Below are positions 1-9,318 of a DNA stretch of 19,026 nt, piece after piece (the stretch's first letter is position 1; each line of letters opens with the position of its first letter). Source of the DNA: Stephanodiscus triporus (Eukaryota; Bacillariophyta; Thalassiosirophyceae; Thalassiosirales; Thalassiosiraceae); contig JALLAZ010000242.1 of assembly GCA_036939755.1 (NCBI GenBank), positions 1-19,026 on the forward strand, written 5' to 3'. The notes beneath the pieces were generated by a model. That model had not been told where the DNA came from. It did no database searches and worked only from the letters and a program-made list of their open reading frames with translations. The position numbers were made by a program, and so were the translations under genes.

Positions 1-450
1 CGCATCAATATCAAATTTGATCTTTTCTGTTTTGCTAATTACGATAGATTTAGTAAAAAGGAGGGACATTTTCATTGCTTATGCCGCGTATACTACGGTA
101 GAATACTCTAGGTATCTACTTATCTACCTACCGTTGCGTTGTTTTGAGGCGAGGTGATGATGCTGGTGGAGATATTTTGCCGACCACCGGAATCATCATC
201 TCTCAAATAACTCGAGCAAAGCGCACCAACTCGCCGCCCGGATGACGAGGAATCATCCGCCCTACCGGTCGCATCTAAACACCTACATCCCTCCCCTCTT
301 CGTGGTCTAGCATTTTAATCCTTGCATTCAACAGCGAGATTACGTCATTGTCCGTCGATTATCCCGCATCAGAATTCCTTTTTTGTTGTGTCTCCCGTCC
401 CGATATCGATCTCTATTTTGCGCCACAACCACACACAAAAATACGTAACC
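1..450. promoter_or_regulatory. Upstream region and 5' leader of the exportin-7 gene
   Basis: No open frame here looks like a gene. The reading frame of exportin-7 stays open back to a TTG at 322, but the first in-frame ATG in good context (ACC-ATG-G) is at 451, so 322-450 is taken as 5' leader. Two items stand out. An ACGTCA hexamer (reverse complement of TGACGT) lies at 342-347. A 26-base stretch at 75-100 resembles the end of the palindromic element at 11711-11931 (21 of 26 bases). No confident TATA box was seen. Confidence 0.5.
75..100 (-). repeat. Diverged end of the palindromic/foldback element
   Basis: Bases 75-100 match, without gaps, the reverse complement of the outer left arm of the palindrome at 11711-11736 (21 of 26 identical, ending in the shared CTACGGTA). 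A nearby AGGGACA-TTTT run at 62-72 also resembles an inner part of that arm, as if an internally deleted copy lies here. Only one end is visible; no second arm was found. It may be a solo remnant of the same MITE-like family. Confidence 0.4.
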
Positions 451-3400
451 ATGGACGACGCACAATTGGCCCAGGTCGAATCTCTCTGCGAGACGCTATA
501 CACCGGCCAACCCTCCGCGGGGGGCGAGAAGATCACGCGCGAGGAGGCTCAATCGCGGCTACTCAGCCTCCAGTCGTCGGCGTCCTTCATCCCCCAGTGT
601 CAGTACATCCTCGACAGGTCCAAATCCCAATACGCCCTACTCGTGGCGTCGAACAGCCTAACGGAGCTGATCACGACGCACTGGAACAACTTCACGATCG
701 CGCAGCGAATAGACATACGGAATTACGTCCTGGGTTACCTCGCGAACAACGGGCCGACTCTTCAGGACTTCGTTACCCTGAGCCTAATCCAGCTCGTTTG
801 TCGCATAACGAAATTGGGGTGGTTCGACGACGCCACCCACCGTGAGCTTACCGAGGACGTCACTAAATTTCTCCAGGCGACGATCGACCACTGCGTCCTC
901 GGGCTCAAGATACTGAACCAACTCGTCGACGAGCTCAACGTGCCGACGCCGGGGGGGACGCTGACCCAGCATCGCAAGACGTCCGTCAGCTTCCGCGACC
1001 TTTGTCTGTACAAGGTGTTCCAGCTCGGACTAACAACGTTGAGACAATTGCAGACGCGCGCCATCAGCGCCGCCGATCCGAGGCAGGAAGCGATACTGGG
1101 GGAGCAGGCCCTGAGCCTCACGGTCCGGTGTCTCAACTTCGACTTCATCGGCACGAATCCGGACGAGAGCACCGAGGACGTGGGGACCATCCAGGCCCCG
1201 ACGAACTGGCGTCCGGTCCTGCAGGACCCTGCCACGACGGAGCTACTGTTGGACTTTTACGCCAACACCGACCCCCCGAGGTCGAGCAAGGCCATGGAGG
1301 CGGTGATACTCATATGCTCGGTCCGGCGGTCGCTCTTCCCCTCAGACAAGGATCGGGAGGCGTTCCTTGGGAGGGTGATGACGGGCATACGCGAGCTGCT
1401 GAAGAATCAGACGGGATTGCAGCACCAGGACAATTATCACCAGTTCTGCAGGCTGCTGGGCAGGCTCAAGGCGAACTACCAACTTAGCGAGCTCGTTAAG
1501 ACGGAGGGGTACCTGGAATGGCTGAAGCTGGCCGCGAGCTTCACGACGCAGTCCATCCAGAACTGGCAGTATAGCACGAATTCGATCCATTATCTGTTGG
1601 CGCTGTGGGGAAGGTTGGTGGCCGCCGTGCCCTACGTCAGGCCGGAGACGGGGGCCAAGGGCCACGTCCAGGCGCTGGAGAATCACGTCCTGAACGTGGT
1701 GGAATGCTACGTAGACAGCATGCTCGGGTCCGTCGAGACGGTGCTGAGGAGCGAGGGGGCGCTCGAGGATCCGCTCGAGGATGAGGGTTCCCTCATGGAG
1801 CAGCTCGACCGGCTTCCCACGATATGTCGTTTCCAGTACAGTTCCGTGGCTAGCATCCTCGTGGGGAAGTTCGATCCGCTGCTGGACAAGTACCGGGAGC
1901 TGATACGACACCTCATGTCTTCGAGCACCGAGAGCGCCCCTCCCAACGTAGCGCAGCAAGTGGCGATATTGGAGGGGCAGCTGACGTGGCTGACGTACAT
2001 CATCGGATCGATCGTGGGGGGACATAGCTGGTCGTCGTCGCAGGTCGGAAATGGGGAGGAGACTCTGGATGCCAGCCTAAGCAAACGCGTTCTGCAATTG
2101 GCGCAGGGGATAGATTACCGACTTACGAATTCCAACGGCGTGGGCAAGGCCGACCCAAAGCTGGAGGTGGCCATGCTGTATTATTTCCAGAATTTTAGAC
2201 GCGTGTACATGTTCATGTGGGAACAGACGGGTGCCAGTGGCTCCGGCATCGCCACCATGGGCACCATGAAGCTCGAAACTGTGCCATCTACTAAGCAAAA
2301 AGTGTACCAGAACATGTTCGAGAACATGGGGTTGGGGGATCACACGGTAGTCGCCAACCTAATCGTGACGAAGATGGGGAAGAATCTCAAATTTTGGCCA
2401 GACGAGCACGACATAGTAGCGAAGACACTGGAACTCCTCACGGATATGGCGGGCGGATATAGCAGCTCGAAGCTTCTATTGACGCTGAGTACAGTGAAAT
2501 ATCTTGCTAGTCATCACACTCACGAGGAGTTTCCATTTCTATATGTCCCGTCCAATGCGAGACACAGAACTACTTTTCATGCAATACTCGTTAGGCTGTT
2601 ACTTTCCCCTGGAGGAGAAGAAAACCTCGATTTGACTTTCGACCAGTTCATGGAGCCCATCGTCGAAACAATGGCGCAGCTCGGGGCACTCGACTCCTCC
2701 CAGTTGAGAAGCGAGGCGGCACGAATGCCATTGATCGGCTTGTTTCGGGACCTGAGAGGCGTCGCGATGAGTCTGCACAATCGCCGCACGTTTGGAATGC
2801 TGTTCGATATCATCGAGCCGCGACACACCCCATTACTAACGAAAGTGGCCGATCTTTGGTACGATCAACCGGACGTTATGATTAGTCTACTTCGATTTGT
2901 GCATGAATTTTGCCACAACAAGGCCAATCGCGTAAACTTCGATCAAAGCAGTCCAAATGGCATCCTGCTCTTCCGTGCGACTAGTGATGTGGTTTGCGCC
3001 TTCGGCAGGAGAGTTTTGGCAAGCTCCAGCCCGCCGAGCGGTGATATTTACAAACTGAGATACAAGTGCATGTCGATTGCACTTGCTGTTCTGAATTCTG
3101 CCTTGGGTGGCAACTACGTTTGCTTTGGTGTTTTTGCCTTGTATAACGACCCGGCATTGGACAATTCATTGGACATCTCTTTGAAAATGGTTCTTAGCAT
3201 CCCACTGGATCACGTTGTTGCTTATCCGAAGTTGAGCAAATCGGTGTTTGGCTTTGTTGAAATCTTTTTCCGAAATCACATAAAAACTGTGATGGCATTG
3301 GATACCAGCATATTCATGCAATTAATGAATGCTGTGCACGAGGGTTTGCAATCGAGTGATGCGCAGATCAGTTCCATGTGTGCAAATAGCATCGATCACC

Positions 3401-3883
3401 TGGCCACTCTGTACTATGAGAATTCCGGGAAAGATAAACCTGAAATGCGCCATCTCAACAAAGTGAGTCGATGTTTTGGGTGTTTTTCATTATTTGTTGA
3501 TGCACGGCCTCTTCCTCCACAGCTCTACAAAACCGCGTCCTCAACTATTCATTCCCTTCTTGCAGCATTTGGCAGCACAGCCTAATCTATTTTCTAGCTT
3601 GACCGCCACGCTTTTCAACTTACTCCTATTCGGAGCCCCCCAAAATCACTGGGCGGTCATGCGGCCGATGCTCAGTCTCATGTTGGCGAGTGAGTCCAGT
3701 TTCACGGCTTACAAGGACCACCTGATGAGCACGCAGGACTCGATTAATCAGGCAAAGCTGAACGATGCCTTCAATAAGTTGCTGGCCGATGTTAGTCGGA
3801 GCTTGGAAAGTGCCAATCGCGACAGATTCACCCAAAAGCTGACTGCATTTCGTGTGTCAACTCGCGCCTTCCTTACGTTGTAA
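451..3883 (+). CDS. XPO7: Exportin-7 (RanBP16-type karyopherin), two exons
   Basis: Exon 1 is 451-3462 and exon 2 is 3566-3883, giving 1109 residues, close to the usual length of about 1090. The protein is an importin-beta superfamily nuclear export receptor that carries cargo out of the nucleus with RanGTP; it is built of HEAT-like helices. The N-terminal block at about residues 30-110 (QYILDRSKSQYALLVASNSL, then THWNNFTIAQRIDIRNYVL) is typical of exportin-7, as is the C-terminal NRDRFTQKLTAFR. The intron (103 bp, GTGAGT...TGCAG, phase 0) is needed because the unspliced frame stops at 3583. Splicing joins HLNK to HLAAQPNLFSSL and restores the family C-terminus. An alternative acceptor at 3522 would give an in-frame 60-bp intron but leads to the same early stop. 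The ATG at 451 was chosen over the non-ATG upstream extension. Synonymous positions look GC-richer in the 5' two thirds than in the 3' third. Confidence 0.93.
3463..3565 (+). other. Intron of exportin-7
   Basis: GT-AG intron with GTGAGT donor and a pyrimidine-rich acceptor (CCCTTCTTGCAG). It is phase 0. Retaining it, or using the earlier AG at 3521-3522, ends translation at the TAA at 3583, so correct removal is required for the last 105 residues. Confidence 0.85.
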
Positions 3884-3950
3884 CGACGATTGGGCTAGCC
3901 AACTTGTTTTGCTGAGGCATTTTAGCACGATAGTAAATTCTAAGTAAGGA

Positions 3951-3974
3951 GATGCTTGATGAGATGCTTGATGA
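3951..3974 (+). repeat. 12-bp tandem duplication in a 3' intergenic spacer
   Basis: GATGCTTGATGA occurs twice head-to-tail. It lies in the 227-bp spacer between the convergent exportin-7 and SAP30BP-like genes (3884-4110), which shows no other coding or structural signal. Confidence 0.8.
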
Positions 3975-4110
3975 TAATAACTTTTCTGAGGGCTTCACGT
4001 GCCTTGATCGGGAGGATCATCCCACTCGATGCAAATACTAAAAAAAGACTAGCATTCAAAAATCTCTCTTATGATTTATTTGTGCCGACCATTTCGAACG
4101 GCAGTTTTTC

Positions 4111-4947
4111 TCAAGCCCTATGGCCGGGCGTACCCTCAGCACCTTCACCTATCCTCGCATCGTAGTTCGCCGCCGCGACCCTCGCCCTCTCCTCCGCCGC
4201 CATCAATCGATCCGCGTACTCAAATCCCTTGAAGGAGTTGCCTGCGTGCGACTCCAGTGGCCTTATTCGAAAGTGATCGATGATCGTCTCGAGCAGGTGC
4301 GGATTTCCGAACTCGCGCTGCGATTTCAGATGCGCCGAGAAGGACGAGGCCGACGCCGCCGATGATGACCCCTCGACCCCGCCGCCCCCCCGCCGCCCCT
4401 GGAATTGGTCGTGCAGGCGGTCCAACTTCTCGCCCACTCGTCGTCGACGTCGTTCGTCGTCGACTGAGGACGGTTCCCCGCCGGCCATCGACGACGAATT
4501 CTCCCGCTGCGCCCGCGATTGACGGGACAGACCCTCGCGCAGTCGGGCCGTGCGGTCGACGTCGATCGTCGATAATTCGGGCGGCGGCAACGGCGACGCC
4601 CCGCCCTCGACTCGCCCTACCGGGTCGTCCCATCGTCGCCTTCGCCTCTTCCTCTCCATCCCCCCCGATGCTCCTCCCCCGTCGTCGTCGTCATCTTCTC
4701 CCCCCTTGCCGTTGGGTTCCGGCGGCGGCAGAGCGTCCATCCCTTCGCCCCGTCCGACGACTTCGTCGCCATCGCGGCCGTTCGCAGCCTCGCCGTTATG
4801 TCGATCGTCGTCGTCGTCGTCGTCGGAACCACAGCCGAGGAGACCCGAGAGGCCAGTCGTCGCATCCGGGGCCGGGGGGGGGGGATGTTCGATTCGGAAG
4901 GAGGAGTCGGAGTCGGAGTTGGAGCCATACCCGGCGAGCGCATCCAT
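4111..4947 (-). CDS. SAP30BP/HCNGP-like transcriptional regulator or splicing-associated protein
   Basis: A single-exon 278-residue protein. The C-terminal region, about residues 174-264, matches the HCNGP family: a helix EKLDRLHDQFQ, then LKSQREFGNPHLLETIIDHF, then a GFEYADRLMAAEERARVAA helix. The N-terminus (MDALAGYGSNSDSDSS) is also typical of the family, whose members begin with a short 'L..YGSDDED'-like acidic segment. Between them lie low-complexity acidic (D41-D48, D85-D89) and basic (RKRRRRRW, near residue 99) runs, the latter a plausible nuclear localisation signal. Family members act in the nucleus with Sin3/SAP30 corepressor and, in animals, with the spliceosome. The usual Phe-Gly-Asn-Pro core is intact. 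GC content is high. The overlapping plus-strand frame is an antisense artefact. It shares its upstream region with the divergent S1 gene. Confidence 0.85.
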   Translation of the reverse strand: MDALAGYGSNSDSDSSFRIEHPPPPAPDATTGLSGLLGCGSDDDDDDDRHNGEAANGRDGDEVVGRGEGMDALPPPEPNGKGGEDDDDDGGGASGGMERKRRRRRWDDPVGRVEGGASPLPPPELSTIDVDRTARLREGLSRQSRAQRENSSSMAGGEPSSVDDERRRRRVGEKLDRLHDQFQGRRGGGGVEGSSSAASASSFSAHLKSQREFGNPHLLETIIDHFRIRPLESHAGNSFKGFEYADRLMAAEERARVAAANYDARIGEGAEGTPGHRA

Positions 4948-5189
4948 TGTATTATTTCCGCGATGGGATGGCAGGATGGAGCCCTTCTTTTCAACGAGTA
5001 CTTACATTTACACTCTAAAAGAAGGTCTGTCAGGCCTCGCCACCCCACACCCCCGCCGCCTCCAACCACACAACCTGAACCTCGCTTTACGGTTCGTATT
5101 ATTTCTTCTTCAGCGCGTTAAAAGCGAGCCTGCGATAAGGAAGAGGTCGGAGCTAAAGAAAAGCCCCAATTTGTCAAGCCAGGCCGGCA
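4948..5189. promoter_or_regulatory. Divergent promoter between SAP30BP-like and S1-domain genes
   Basis: Only 242 bp separate the two start codons, so the genes probably share promoter sequence. No TATA box is convincing. A plus-strand frame stays open through it, but its product continues the antisense artefact of the SAP30BP-like gene. Confidence 0.5.
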
Positions 5190-7088
5190 ATGGGGGGCGA
5201 GGCAGCCAAAGCGCGGCGCCGCTTAAAGCGGCTCAACCCGTCAGACGGAGAGGCAACGTCGCCAGGACAACAACTCATCAACAACATCATGAACGATGCG
5301 CCTACGCAACCCAAAATGGATGGCGAAAACAGTGGCGCCGATGACGTCCGCCTACGGATTCAGAGAAAGATGGCGCGCAAGGCAAGTGGACAATTCAAGT
5401 CTCAAGCTCAAACAATCGAGAGATCTCTCTATCCGGCCGATAAACGAAAGCCAGAAGGTAGGAGTACCGGCGAGGATAGAGTAGCCAAGCGTCCTTTCAG
5501 TGTGTTCAAAGGGGGGACTTCCAACGAGACCAGCAGAAAACCAAACTTTCGAGGTCATGTTGAGAGATCTCCGAATCCATCCGATAGGCGAAAGTCAAAG
5601 GATGCCAATCGTCCTGCCAAGGCGTTCAAAGGAAATTCCAACGACCGAGACACGCTCTTGAACAAAACAACCCCGCGGTATAAGAATGATAATCAGTCAG
5701 CCAAGAAAAATTCTAATCCAAAAGCAAACAAGCCTAAGCACCTCAAACGCAAGATACACCAGCTGTCGAAGACAATTGCAGAAGGTTATCAAAGGGATGA
5801 GACTGACATTATATCTGTCCTAGAGGGTCAAATGAAACAGTTGGCAGAACAAATGCAAGAATTCAAAAGGCTAAAGCAGAAAAATGTCCAAGTCAAGCAG
5901 AGTCTAGGCGGTGAAGTCGAACGCAGTGGTGGAGAAGATCTACGGGCTATTGATAATGGCAGTAAAACTCAACAGGGAGGAAAGGAGGGTGGCAGCGATA
6001 GCAACGATGGCAAAGCAACTTTTCACCAAGAAACAAGGGCGACGACATCTGATACAATTCGGACCAGTCTCTCGTCTTCAAACCCGCCAGATGAAGATTT
6101 GTCATCCGACGAAGATATCAACGTTGAATCATCCAATGCTCGTACGCGCGGCAAACGACGCAGAGGTCAAAGAGACGGCGCAGGGCGAAGGGGCGACGAT
6201 TCAGGTGAAAACTCTGCAATCAACGGATCCAAGAAGAGTGCAGTAACTCTGATCCCAAACGCGTCTGATGATGAGAACCACAGGAAGACCCCAGTTGAAG
6301 CAGGTGATACCCCTCATGCAATCTTGGGGAATAGCTCTGAACCACCAATTAAAAAGACAACAAAAAAAGATGACAAACGGCGATGTATCGGTCGCAAGCC
6401 CGTTACCGACTTCGTTATTGGCAACTTCTACTCTGGGAAGGTTAGATACATCAAACCTAAACTTGGATCCTTCATCGACATAGGCTCTCACTCTGATGCC
6501 TTTTGTCATATCTCCTGTTCTTCGGATGCGTTTGTGTCAAGTGTTACGGATATTCTCAAGGTTGATGATATTGTGGACGCACGGGTTTTAGAAATAGATC
6601 GAGAGAAGAAGAGAATCACGGTTAGTCTGAGGAGCGAAGGTGTGGCAGAGAATGAACAGGACAGGTTGAAAACAACAAGACAGTACGAACATGGTATGAA
6701 AGGTCGTGATGAGCACAGTGGTTCTTCAGAGACTAGCCTTGAAAAGGAAGGATTTGGTGTTGACAAATCAAGAACGATTGTAAATGCAGTTACAAGTAAG
6801 GATCTCACTCCCAAAGCATCGCCCATCCGCAGCATTTGCCACCCATCAATTTCAAACTCTACAAATTCAATTAATGACATAAAGAGGGAGAGAAAGACAG
6901 CAAGACGTGCCGAGAGACGGGCTCAGAGTGAACAACAAAGACACACTTTTGCATTAGATGACTTGGATGAAGGTCAGGTGCAGAGTAAAGTGTGCTCTAC
7001 GGCGCCTTCAGGACAAAGCGGTATTGATCTTAAGCGTGAAAGGAAACTTGCCCGACGGGCAGAGAGAAGAGCGGCCAAGGAGACCTAG
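5190..7088 (+). CDS. Basic, low-complexity protein with one S1 RNA-binding domain
   Basis: A single-exon 632-residue protein. The one recognisable domain is an S1/OB fold at about residues 405-485, from FVIGNFYSGKVRYIKPKLGS through FCHISCSSD to VDARVLEIDREKKRITVSL. The rest is very basic and probably disordered. A predicted coiled coil lies at about 186-236. A degenerate repeat occurs at about 81-112 and 129-151 (P-[AS]-D-[KR]-R-K ... F-K-G-x-[TS]-N). A duplicated motif, KRERK-[TL]-ARRAERRA, is found near residue 563 and again at the extreme C-terminus. A role in RNA binding in the nucleus, nucleolus or an organelle is inferred from the S1 domain and charge alone; no targeting peptide is obvious. 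Codon use is more AT-rich than its neighbours. The start is the first ATG after in-frame leader sequence, and MGGEAAKARRRLKRLN looks like a genuine N-terminus. I do not recognise a named orthologue. Confidence 0.85.
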   Translation: MGGEAAKARRRLKRLNPSDGEATSPGQQLINNIMNDAPTQPKMDGENSGADDVRLRIQRKMARKASGQFKSQAQTIERSLYPADKRKPEGRSTGEDRVAKRPFSVFKGGTSNETSRKPNFRGHVERSPNPSDRRKSKDANRPAKAFKGNSNDRDTLLNKTTPRYKNDNQSAKKNSNPKANKPKHLKRKIHQLSKTIAEGYQRDETDIISVLEGQMKQLAEQMQEFKRLKQKNVQVKQSLGGEVERSGGEDLRAIDNGSKTQQGGKEGGSDSNDGKATFHQETRATTSDTIRTSLSSSNPPDEDLSSDEDINVESSNARTRGKRRRGQRDGAGRRGDDSGENSAINGSKKSAVTLIPNASDDENHRKTPVEAGDTPHAILGNSSEPPIKKTTKKDDKRRCIGRKPVTDFVIGNFYSGKVRYIKPKLGSFIDIGSHSDAFCHISCSSDAFVSSVTDILKVDDIVDARVLEIDREKKRITVSLRSEGVAENEQDRLKTTRQYEHGMKGRDEHSGSSETSLEKEGFGVDKSRTIVNAVTSKDLTPKASPIRSICHPSISNSTNSINDIKRERKTARRAERRAQSEQQRHTFALDDLDEGQVQSKVCSTAPSGQSGIDLKRERKLARRAERRAAKET

Positions 7089-7572
7089 AATGGGAATGGC
7101 GTCCATAAAACATCACGGATGAGTTGGGGGGGGGGAGGTAGCTCGGATTATTGAGCCAAGAAATAGATTTCTCGCAGATGAATCACAGTTTCCAGCGCAC
7201 CTTTTTTAGTAAAAGAAACACATTGACGTACAAACGAATGCCCAGTCGCTTTCATCAATTCCAGCGCTAGACCATGCACTTCCACCCATCCACCTCGTAT
7301 CGCACGTGGCACAACATCGCACCCCCCCCCCCCCATCTGTAACTCCACCACGCAAATTGGGGTAATCTTGACATTGATCTACCATCAAAAGTTTTAGAAT
7401 CACATGTAACCTTTCTCCATGAAGTCGACTGTCTCGCAACATTGTCTTTAACTTACTTTGGGGCGAAACGCTAATAAATTTGCTCCGCAATCACCATCGA
7501 AACCAACATCCAATCTTCTCAAGTCTAATGCAGTGTTTAATATCATTATTGCACCCTCCCGGCGATGTGTAA
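7089..7572. other. 484-bp convergent intergenic region
   Basis: This lies between the stop codons of the S1-domain gene and the small minus-strand gene, so it is mostly 3' untranslated sequence. It contains a G10 run (7126-7135) and a C13 run (7322-7334) that could pair across about 190 bp. Two minus-strand frames (7148-7351 and 7206-7490) are open but look like chance: low complexity, no family resemblance, and no splice or start support. Confidence 0.5.
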
Positions 7573-7938
7573 TTACTTTTCCCACCAGCTCCTCGACGAA
7601 GATTTCGTCGATGGCGTCGTTCGAGCGGCGGCGGCGGAGGACGATGCCCTATCCGAGGTCGAGCCGCCGTCCGACTTCCAATTGAATCCCCCTGGCAATA
7701 ATCCCCCAATCTTCCCGCCATTCGCGTCCCTCACCGAATCGCGATACTCGTTCACCTTGGAGAACCGCTCGGACCGCTCCTTCTTCCTCGAATCGGATAT
7801 CTCCTTCCGCGCCTTCTCCCTGTTGGAGAGGCTGAGCTTCGACTTGACGGTTTTGGCCGTCGCCGTCACGGCGGCCTTCCCCCCCTGGTAGGCCGCCACG
7901 CCCCCGGCCGTGATCGCCGCCGCTTCCAGCACGACCAT
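7573..7938 (-). CDS. Small hypothetical protein, Gly/Ala N-terminus and basic helix
   Basis: A 121-residue single-exon frame. Residues 1-30 (MVVLEAAAITAGGVAAYQGG) form a Gly/Ala-rich weakly hydrophobic segment that could associate with membrane. Residues 32-67 are a highly charged helix (NREKARKEISDSRKKERSER). The tail is Ser/Thr-rich and ends in SWWEK. The ATG sits in an A/T-rich context just after the shared upstream region. I have the impression of similar small proteins in diatom gene sets but cannot name a family or function. The alternative minus-strand frame 7649-7963 is a shadow. It is divergent from the plastid DUF3119 gene 286 bp away. Confidence 0.65.
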   Translation of the reverse strand: MVVLEAAAITAGGVAAYQGGKAAVTATAKTVKSKLSLSNREKARKEISDSRKKERSERFSKVNEYRDSVRDANGGKIGGLLPGGFNWKSDGGSTSDRASSSAAAARTTPSTKSSSRSWWEK

Positions 7939-8029
7939 ATATGATTATTTCGAACGCGGCCAAGGTTTTGTGTCGAGTTCTGCGACGAACGGGCCTCTCC
8001 CTCGCACAGTGAGATTGAGGGAATCGAGT

Positions 8030-8091
8030 GTAACGTTTTTGTTACATATCTAAAGTTAGGTCTGAGTTACGTTACGAGTAACAAAAGTTAC
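8030..8091. promoter_or_regulatory. Cluster of six GTTAC/GTAAC pentamers in a divergent promoter
   Basis: In the 286-bp space between the divergent genes starting at 7938 (-) and 8225 (+), GTAAC occurs at 8030 and 8078, and GTTAC at 8041, 8066, 8071 and 8087. Several pair as inverted copies, for example GTAACGTTTTTGTTAC at 8030-8045. The density in 62 bp suggests a homotypic transcription-factor site cluster or a small foldback. The factor is unknown. Confidence 0.5.
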
Positions 8092-8224
8092 TGGTCAAAG
8101 AGAGACTCAGCGCGGACCCAGGATTTTCATGCCCACGGCGCCAGCTTGTCTTTCTTCCACTCACCCCCCATCCGCTCCCTCTCTCTACCTCCAGAACCCT
8201 CTCCTCTCTCCATAGCCTCTAATC

Positions 8225-9126
8225 ATGAAGCTTCTAGGATTAGTAGCCTCCCTCCTTCATGCGTGTAGCTGCCTCGCCTTCTCGCCCCACGTAGGGTATC
8301 CCTCCTCGAAAGTCGTGCCGGGATCCCCGCTTCGAGTGCAGACAACGATCAATCGTCGCCTCCTGTGTCTTCATGCATCGTCTTCTCCATTGGATTTCCT
8401 TCAAACGATTTTCTCATCTCCATCGAGCTCCGCGGCGAAAGAACCGCCCAAGCCTCAGATTCCAGACTTCGTCACCGATAGCGATTACACCCTCGCCGCC
8501 GCCTTCGCCGTCGTCGGGATCGCGATAATCGCCACGGATCACGGAGTGGGGGGCATAATCGGCGGCGGATTCATCGCCCTCCTGGCGTCCTTATTCGCTG
8601 TCCAGGCCTCTCGCCTTCGATTCGTGTTCGACGAGACTTGCTTCGAGCTCAAGACTGTGGATTCGATTGGATCGGACGTCCTGCGGGACTCGGGGGAGAA
8701 CATTGTCGTCGGCGGAAAAAATCGTTGGGAGTACGAGTCCTTCGTGAATTGGGATTTCTACCCGAGTCTGGATTTCCCGATACTGGTCTACTTCAAGGAA
8801 ACCCAGACGCCCACATCTGACGGCGGCGGTCAGATCCATTTCTTCCCGGCAGGTGCGTGTAGTTCTACTTGTTGCGCAATTGTTGTTATTTGCCGATGTG
8901 CAGCCCATTTCGTATCCACCATCCTGACTAATCATTTGGCGATATAACCGTACCTTTCCGGCAGTTGCAAATTGCAAACAGCTGAAAGAACAGGTAAGTG
9001 CTTGTGGATTACCGCTCATTTTGTGTCTGTACATTATTGAATGGCATTGTTCATCGTTCTCATCTTGAAACTTCTTGTGTATGGTAGTTCGAACTTCGTG
9101 GGTGTGCTAGTGTGAAAAGGAGCTAA
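8225..9126 (+). CDS. Plastid-targeted DUF3119 membrane protein, three exons
   Basis: Exons 8225-8852, 8965-8993 and 9088-9126 encode 231 residues. Residues 1-18 are a signal peptide (MKLLGLVASLLHACSCLA) followed by Phe19-Ser-Pro, the diatom 'ASAFAP'-type cleavage site, and then a Ser/Arg-rich transit peptide without acidic residues; together they predict import into the complex plastid. Two hydrophobic helices follow at about 88-104 and 107-127. The conserved DUF3119 core is NRWEYESFVNWDFYPSLDFP, then ILVYFKETQTP, then GGQIHFFPA. Splicing adds the family ending: the second, 29-bp exon gives ANCKQLKEQ and the third FELRGC. Both introns (112 and 94 bp) are GT-AG, and both junctions restore the family motif, which supports the model. 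DUF3119 occurs in cyanobacteria and plastid lineages; its function is unknown to me. Confidence 0.88.
8853..8964 (+). other. Intron 1 of the DUF3119 gene
   Basis: Phase-1 GT-AG intron (GTGCGT donor, TTTCCGGCAG acceptor). Its removal turns HFFPA-G into HFFPA-VANCKQLKEQ, the expected family sequence. Confidence 0.85.
8994..9087 (+). other. Intron 2 of the DUF3119 gene
   Basis: Phase-0 GT-AG intron (GTAAGT donor, TATGGTAG acceptor). It separates a 29-bp micro-exon from a final exon carrying only 12 codons and the stop. Confidence 0.85.
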
Positions 9127-9318
9127 GCTTTACTTCAAAAAATCCGGTCGTTAGTTGCCAGACCTCGATCTTGGAAATGGACAGTGTGTTCATTCATTTC
9201 AAAGCCACGATTAGATATTGTGTAGGTACCCCCAAAACGTTGGATACCTAAATGAATATTTACTGTTACACATTTTCTCTATGCGCTTTTCATGTCGGTA
9301 CAATATCCCAACCCTTCT

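Noticed and set aside
322..450. N-terminal extension of exportin-7
   Set aside because: The frame starts with TTG; the family N-terminus begins at the ATG at 451 in a good context.
4550..5344. Plus-strand 264-codon ORF
   Set aside because: It is antisense to the SAP30BP-like gene, very Ser/Pro/Arg-rich from the GC-rich opposite strand, and runs into the S1 gene in another frame.
7148..7490. Two small minus-strand ORFs in the convergent spacer
   Set aside because: They overlap each other in different frames, include homopolymer-coded glycine and show no family resemblance; likely 3' UTR sequence.
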